Shown one piece after another: positions 33,117 through 36,350 of a stretch of DNA of 36,350 nucleotides. Source of the DNA: Bacillota bacterium (GTDB lineage Bacteria > Bacillota > Clostridia > Saccharofermentanales > Fastidiosipilaceae); assembly GCA_023388205.1 (NCBI GenBank), contig JAEWGS010000058.1, positions 1-36,350 of the forward strand, read 5' to 3'. How positions within the stretch are numbered: position 1 is the stretch's first letter; each line of letters starts with the position of its first letter. The notes beneath the pieces are model-generated. The model was not told the origin of the DNA, made no database searches, and was given only the letters and a program-made list of their open reading frames with translations. A program made the translations under genes and the position numbers.

Positions 33117-33257
33117 GTGAAAGACGCTTTCTTCTGTGCGGTCTTCTTCAACTTCATTCTCAAAGCACCCCACTTTCAGTGCCCACTTTCATCCGCAGCT
33201 GCGTCCCCAGTTTCGTCCCCACGTTCACCCTCACTTTTCACGAACAGAAAGGACCTT

Positions 33258-34082
33258 ATGCCTCGTTATTCAAGCGCCCCACTGATCCTGATCACAGGAA
33301 TTTCTTCAGGGATTGGTTACGCCTGTGCCGAAGCCTTTCTCAAAGAAGGCTACCGCGTTGTCGGCTTCTCTCGTCGAGAAAAAGCCCCCGTCGGGGCTCG
33401 CTGTATTCCCTGCGATCTAAGCTCCGATCAATCGACTTTTGACGCTGTTCAAATACTTCTTCGCGAGCTGGGTTGCCCAGATCTGCTCTTACTTAATGCG
33501 GGGTTTGGCATTTCTGGACCCATTGAGAATTGTCCTCCTGATAAGGCCCTCCAGCAATTCAATGTCAACTATTTCGGCGCAGTCAGAGTGCTGAATGCCC
33601 TCTTGCCTCATTTGCGCGAAAAAGCCCAGTCCCAAACGACGCATCAGCCGAGAATTTGTTTTATTTCTTCTGCCGCAGCCTTTTTCCCTTTACCCTACCA
33701 AGCTCACTACGCCGCCTCCAAAGCTGCCCTCACCAGCCTCATACGAAGTCTCTCTATGGAAGTCAAAAAAGAAGGGATTAAGGTCTGTTCGCTCTTACCT
33801 GGTGATGTGTCGACAGGCTTTACGGCTCAAAGAGAACATCTCGAGCAACTAAATGTTTCATCGGCCTACGCAGGCGCAAATCGTTCTATCTCAAGAATGG
33901 AACAAGATGAACAAAAGGGCCGCTCTGCCTCATGGGTCGCCTCAAAAGTCCTCAAAATCTGCAAAAAAAAGCATCCCCCCATTTGCTTTGTGCCCGGGAT
34001 GACCTACAGACTACTTTACTATCTGCAGAAGTTCTTACCACAGCGCTTAACAGATTATCTCATTCGAAAACTCTACACCTAA
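33258..34082 (+). CDS. Short-chain dehydrogenase/reductase
   Basis: NAD(P)-dependent oxidoreductase, substrate unknown. 274 residues of the classical SDR type: cofactor motif TGISSGIG at 13-20, NAG at 80-82, and the triad Ser138, Tyr151, Lys155 in ISSAAAFFPLPYQAHYAASK. The tail (VPGMTYRLLYYLQKFLPQRL) resembles the C-terminal helix of membrane-associated SDRs. The ATG at 33258 follows AAAGGA; the open frame extends upstream to 33117, but that part is composed of degenerate CCCCAGTTTC-like repeats and has no start signal. It is divergent from valS. Confidence 0.9.
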   Translation: MPRYSSAPLILITGISSGIGYACAEAFLKEGYRVVGFSRREKAPVGARCIPCDLSSDQSTFDAVQILLRELGCPDLLLLNAGFGISGPIENCPPDKALQQFNVNYFGAVRVLNALLPHLREKAQSQTTHQPRICFISSAAAFFPLPYQAHYAASKAALTSLIRSLSMEVKKEGIKVCSLLPGDVSTGFTAQREHLEQLNVSSAYAGANRSISRMEQDEQKGRSASWVASKVLKICKKKHPPICFVPGMTYRLLYYLQKFLPQRLTDYLIRKLYT

Positions 34083-34084
34083 AC

Positions 34085-34138
34085 GCAGTCGCAAGTTTCA
34101 TCGCAGTCGCAAGTTTCATCGCAGTCGCAAATTTCATC
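34085..34138. repeat. 18-bp tandem repeat, three units
   Basis: GCAGTCGCAAGTTTCATC at 34085 and 34103 are identical; the third unit at 34121 differs by one base. It starts two bases after the SDR stop codon. Confidence 0.97.
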
Positions 34139-34156
34139 GATATTTTTTACAAAGCA

Positions 34157-34188
34157 AAAGCCAGTCGAGCAAAGACCCGACTGGCTTT
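34157..34188. terminator. Hairpin between SDR and NADH oxidase genes, probably bidirectional
   Basis: 11-bp perfect stem AAAGCCAGTCG/CGACTGGCTTT with a 10-nt loop. The T tracts on both sides are short (CTTTATT on plus, CTTTTGCTTT on minus). It lies between two convergent genes. Confidence 0.75.
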
Positions 34189-34215
34189 ATTGCATTCACT
34201 TTTGAAAGATTCAAA

Positions 34216-35559
34216 TCACTTCGCCGAAATAGCCGCCATCGTGATGTAGTTATACGGCTGATTGAAATGCGGCATGAAGAAGATATCCAGCAAGGCAATC
34301 TTCTCGATCGTGACCTGCTCTTGAATGGCCAAAGAGAACATATGAATGACCGCACTCATATCGCACTCACCGATGAGCTGCGCTCCGATGACCACATGGT
34401 CGCTTTGACGATAGACAATACGAATCTTAACTTGGGCGTTGGGGCCAGCTTCATTCATAAAGGCCGGACGCTGCAAGTCGCAGAATTCCGTGACGCCCAC
34501 TTCGATGCCGTGACGTTTAGCCTTTTCCTGGCTCAATCCCGTGGCAACCATGCGCAAATCATAGATGCAAAGCGCCGAACTACCCTGAACACCCAAGGTC
34601 TCCGCCGGAACGCCCAACACATTCAAAGCGGCCACAATACCCGAACGCACCGCATTCGTCGCCAAGGCGATGTAGTTTCTTTCACCCAGCGCGTTGTCGT
34701 AGACGGTCGCACAGTCACCAATCGCGTAAACACCTTTAACATTAGTTTCTTGATGACGATCCACTTCGAAAGCGCCCGCGACACCTTGCTTCAGCACATC
34801 ACGACCGAGCTCATTGTTCGGACGGAAACCGATGCAGAGCAAAACCATATCCGTTTGAATGGTCTCTTCTCCGACTTTGATCGCTTCGACACGCGTTTGT
34901 CCTTGAATCTCAGTCAAGCACGCACCGAGTCGCAGATCAATTCCATGCTCCGTGAGGCGTTTTTCCATTTGCTCACAATAGTCACGATCAAAGTGTGTGC
35001 TCAAAATATGTTCTTGCGCATCAATCAAAGTCACCTTACGGCCCTTACGTTCAAAGGCTTCCGCCAGCTCAACACCGATGTATCCCGCACCGACAACCGT
35101 CACGTGCTTAATGCTGTCATCCTTCATTTTCTCGACAGCCAGCTGCGCGTCTTGATAACGCTTGGCAACCTGAACGTTTTCCAAATTTACGCCTGGAATC
35201 TTCGGCATAATGGGGCTGGACCCTGTCGCTAAAACGAGCTTATCAAAAGACAAAGTCTCGGTTCTTCCATCCTTATGACGGATGTTCAGCGTCTTCTGAT
35301 CATAATCGATCGTCTCAACTTCCGTCTCCATGTGGACCGTAGCACCTTGTTTTTCAAAGTTCTCCGGGCAGTTATAAAAGAGCCCGTCACCGGTCGAAAT
35401 CTGGTCACCAATCCAAAGCGCCATACCGCAGCCCAAAAAGCTGATGTTGCTATTGCGATCGATCAAGGTAACTTGAAGATCTTGGCCGCTTCCCAAAAGC
35501 TGGTTCGCGCAAGCTGTTCCCGCGTGATTCGCACCGATGATAATAATTTTTTCTGACAT
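34216..35559 (-). CDS. nox: NADH oxidase, water-forming type (pyridine nucleotide-disulphide reductase family)
   Basis: Flavoprotein that reoxidises NADH with oxygen, protecting an anaerobe or fermenter from oxygen and balancing redox. 447 residues. FAD-binding IIIIGANHAGTACANQL at the N-terminus (His12), the single redox-active Cys44 in SFLGCGMALWIG (sulphenic acid cysteine of Nox and CoA-disulphide reductase), the NAD-binding VVGAGYIGVELAEAF near 153, and the second FAD motif VYAIGDCATVYD. The C-terminal dimer domain includes IYDLRMVATGLSQEKA. GGAGGG stands 8 nt before the ATG. Water-forming Nox is the best guess; CoA-disulphide reductase is the alternative. A Rex-like half-site lies upstream. 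Confidence 0.92.
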   Translation of the reverse strand: MSEKIIIIGANHAGTACANQLLGSGQDLQVTLIDRNSNISFLGCGMALWIGDQISTGDGLFYNCPENFEKQGATVHMETEVETIDYDQKTLNIRHKDGRTETLSFDKLVLATGSSPIMPKIPGVNLENVQVAKRYQDAQLAVEKMKDDSIKHVTVVGAGYIGVELAEAFERKGRKVTLIDAQEHILSTHFDRDYCEQMEKRLTEHGIDLRLGACLTEIQGQTRVEAIKVGEETIQTDMVLLCIGFRPNNELGRDVLKQGVAGAFEVDRHQETNVKGVYAIGDCATVYDNALGERNYIALATNAVRSGIVAALNVLGVPAETLGVQGSSALCIYDLRMVATGLSQEKAKRHGIEVGVTEFCDLQRPAFMNEAGPNAQVKIRIVYRQSDHVVIGAQLIGECDMSAVIHMFSLAIQEQVTIEKIALLDIFFMPHFNQPYNYITMAAISAK

Positions 35560-35619
35560 GAGGCCTTCCCTCCTATTTTCTCCTGATTAGGCTGTTATTA
35601 AAGGCTTTTCAGGATTGAA

Positions 35620-35635
35620 TGTCCCAATTTTAACA
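35620..35635 (-). promoter_or_regulatory. Possible Rex-like operator upstream of nox
   Basis: Minus strand TGTTAAAATTGGGACA, about 60 bp before the nox start. One half matches the Rex consensus TTGTTAA well; the other half keeps only ACA. Rex often controls nox in Bacillota, but the match is partial. Confidence 0.25.
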
Positions 35636-35805
35636 GAAAAACATCAATTTTATTTTTTTATTTTGTCAGTTTTCTCAATTTTTTCTATCTAAAAGTAGGT
35701 ACGCTGAACACAAGGGAAAATCATTTTTAAATATGGCCCTCGAGGTTATGAAACAAAGCATCTCGACGACGCCAGCGAAAGTACGCTTAGGCTAAATTAA
35801 GAGAT

Positions 35806-35835
35806 AAAAAAAAAAAGAGATCCTATCCGGATCTC
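35806..35835 (-). terminator. Terminator of tRNA-Gln
   Basis: Minus strand: GAGATCC-N5-GGATCTC hairpin (35817-35835) followed by eleven T. Confidence 0.92.
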
Positions 35836-35839
35836 CACC

Positions 35840-35910
35840 CAGCCGATGAAGGACTCGAACCCTCAAATACTGCTCCAGAGGCAGCTGTGTTACCATTACA
35901 CCAATCGGCT
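35840..35910 (-). tRNA. tRNA-Gln(CTG)
   Basis: 71 nt: acceptor AGCCGAT/ATCGGCT with discriminator G, D arm GTGT/ACAC, anticodon stem GCTGC/GCAGT around loop CTCTGGA (anticodon CTG), T arm GAGGG-TTCGAGT-CCTTC. CCA is not encoded. Confidence 0.95.
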
Positions 35911-35922
35911 ACGAACTCGAGT

Positions 35923-35951
35923 AGCTTATCTTAATTCCAAATCACTGTCAA
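35923..35951 (-). promoter_or_regulatory. Promoter of tRNA-Gln
   Basis: Minus strand: TTGACA (35946-35951), 17-bp spacer, TAAGCT (35923-35928). Confidence 0.7.
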
Positions 35952-35957
35952 GCTTCT

Positions 35958-35988
35958 AAAAAATAAAGGACTGCGGCTGCCGCAGTCC
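35958..35988 (-). terminator. Terminator of the tRNA-Val/tRNA-Pro unit
   Basis: Perfect 9-bp stem GGACTGCGG/CCGCAGTCC with a 3-nt loop, followed on the minus strand by TTTATTTTTT. Confidence 0.93.
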
Positions 35989-35994
35989 CTCATA

Positions 35995-36068
35995 TCGGAG
36001 TGACAAGACTTGAACTTGCGACCTCGTGCACCCCAAGCACGCACTCTAGCCACCTGAGCTACACCCCG
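35995..36068 (-). tRNA. tRNA-Pro(GGG)
   Basis: 74 nt: acceptor CGGGGTG/CACTCCG with discriminator A, anticodon stem CGTGC/GCACG around loop TTGGGGT (anticodon GGG). CCA is not encoded. Six bases or fewer separate it from tRNA-Val, so both come from one precursor. Confidence 0.96.
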
Positions 36069-36073
36069 ACCTG

Positions 36074-36147
36074 TGGGCGATATAGGACTCGAACCTACGA
36101 CCTCCTGCGTGTGAAGCAGGCGCTCTAACCAGCTGAGCTAACCGCCC
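36074..36147 (-). tRNA. tRNA-Val(CAC)
   Basis: 74 nt: acceptor GGGCGGT/ATCGCCC with discriminator A, anticodon stem CCTGC/GCAGG around loop TTCACAC (anticodon CAC, reads GTG). CCA is not encoded. Discriminator A plus CCA fits the TGGT of the valS T-box, although the T-box specifier looks like GTC, which a different tRNA-Val would read. Confidence 0.96.
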
Positions 36148-36169
36148 GATGCGCTAAACAGCATAAGTT

Positions 36170-36197
36170 ATTCTATCAGGAAGCAACGATGTGTCAA
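36170..36197 (-). promoter_or_regulatory. Promoter of the tRNA-Val/tRNA-Pro unit
   Basis: Minus strand: TTGACA (36192-36197), 16-bp spacer, TAGAAT (36170-36175). Confidence 0.87.
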
Positions 36198-36350
36198 GCT
36201 TTTTTTATGCTCATCTGTGCGCACGCAAAGTGCAAGTTAAAATGAAATGGATTTTCTGTACAACGTCAGGCCTTTCATTATATCCGGGTTAAGCCATAGC
36301 TGAGTGCGGTGTTGCCCTCGAGTATTTTTCTTGGATAATGGTTAATGAAC

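Noticed and set aside
34267..35232. 321-codon plus-strand frame opposite nox
   Set aside because: Long antisense frame caused by codon composition; the minus strand encodes a full NADH oxidase with all motifs.
36198..36350. Possible gene at the right edge
   Set aside because: The last 150 bp show no start with ribosome site and no recognisable coding signal.

Overview
The window looks like chromosomal DNA from a low-to-moderate GC Bacillota, most likely Clostridia-like. Evidence: Shine-Dalgarno sites of the AGGAGG type, TTGACA/TATAAT promoters, a T-box leader on valS, tRNA genes without an encoded CCA, and a typical Firmicute gene set (ylxM, fhs, dtd, helD, yitT, nox and a YclNOPQ-like siderophore importer). 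I see no phage, transposase, integrase or CRISPR. I cannot name the species.

Layout. 1-351: the 5' part of ylxM (minus), with a promoter and a dense cluster of CTTGA/TCAAG sites upstream, then a 43-bp tandem repeat. 980-4189: mutY (plus) converging on a dinB-ygjP pair (minus). 4414-4497: tRNA-Leu(CAA) with its own promoter and terminator. 4831-11913: a minus-strand series rluF, an RluA-family synthase, polA, coaE, a family 2 glycosyltransferase and a membrane acetyltransferase, with overlaps or short gaps. 12036-12107: tRNA-Thr(CGT). 12387-15395: yitT then glgB (minus). 15535-20590: helD, dtd and fhs (minus). 21315-25603: a plus-strand siderophore/iron ABC operon (two FecCD permeases, ATPase, binding protein) preceded by about 720 bp without a convincing gene. 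25879-28597: an intracellular GH123-like (DUF4091) enzyme divergent from an AraC-type regulator. 28798-29817: galE. 30072-33116: valS with a T-box leader and promoter. 33258-34082: a short-chain dehydrogenase. 34216-35559: NADH oxidase. 35840-36147: tRNA-Gln(CTG), tRNA-Pro(GGG) and tRNA-Val(CAC) on the minus strand.

Functional picture. Most genes are housekeeping: DNA repair and replication (mutY, dinB, polA), rRNA and tRNA quality control, CoA synthesis, one-carbon and glycogen metabolism, and RNA polymerase recycling. The accessory part is iron-chelate uptake, a GH123/AraC sugar locus, galE, and a glycosyltransferase plus acyltransferase pair.

The main oddities are: (i) short degenerate tandem repeats of 9 to 43 bp between genes and inside genes; (ii) a siderophore-binding protein with a signal peptide but no lipobox cysteine; (iii) a charged insertion near the C-terminus of GlgB; (iv) a HelD with an altered motif II and a hydrophilic insertion; (v) two operon-leading genes (mutY, rluF) that look leaderless; (vi) the CTTGA/TCAAG cluster at the ylxM promoter. 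I found no clearly new multi-gene system; the GH123/AraC pair and the ylxM upstream cluster are the best candidates for something undescribed.
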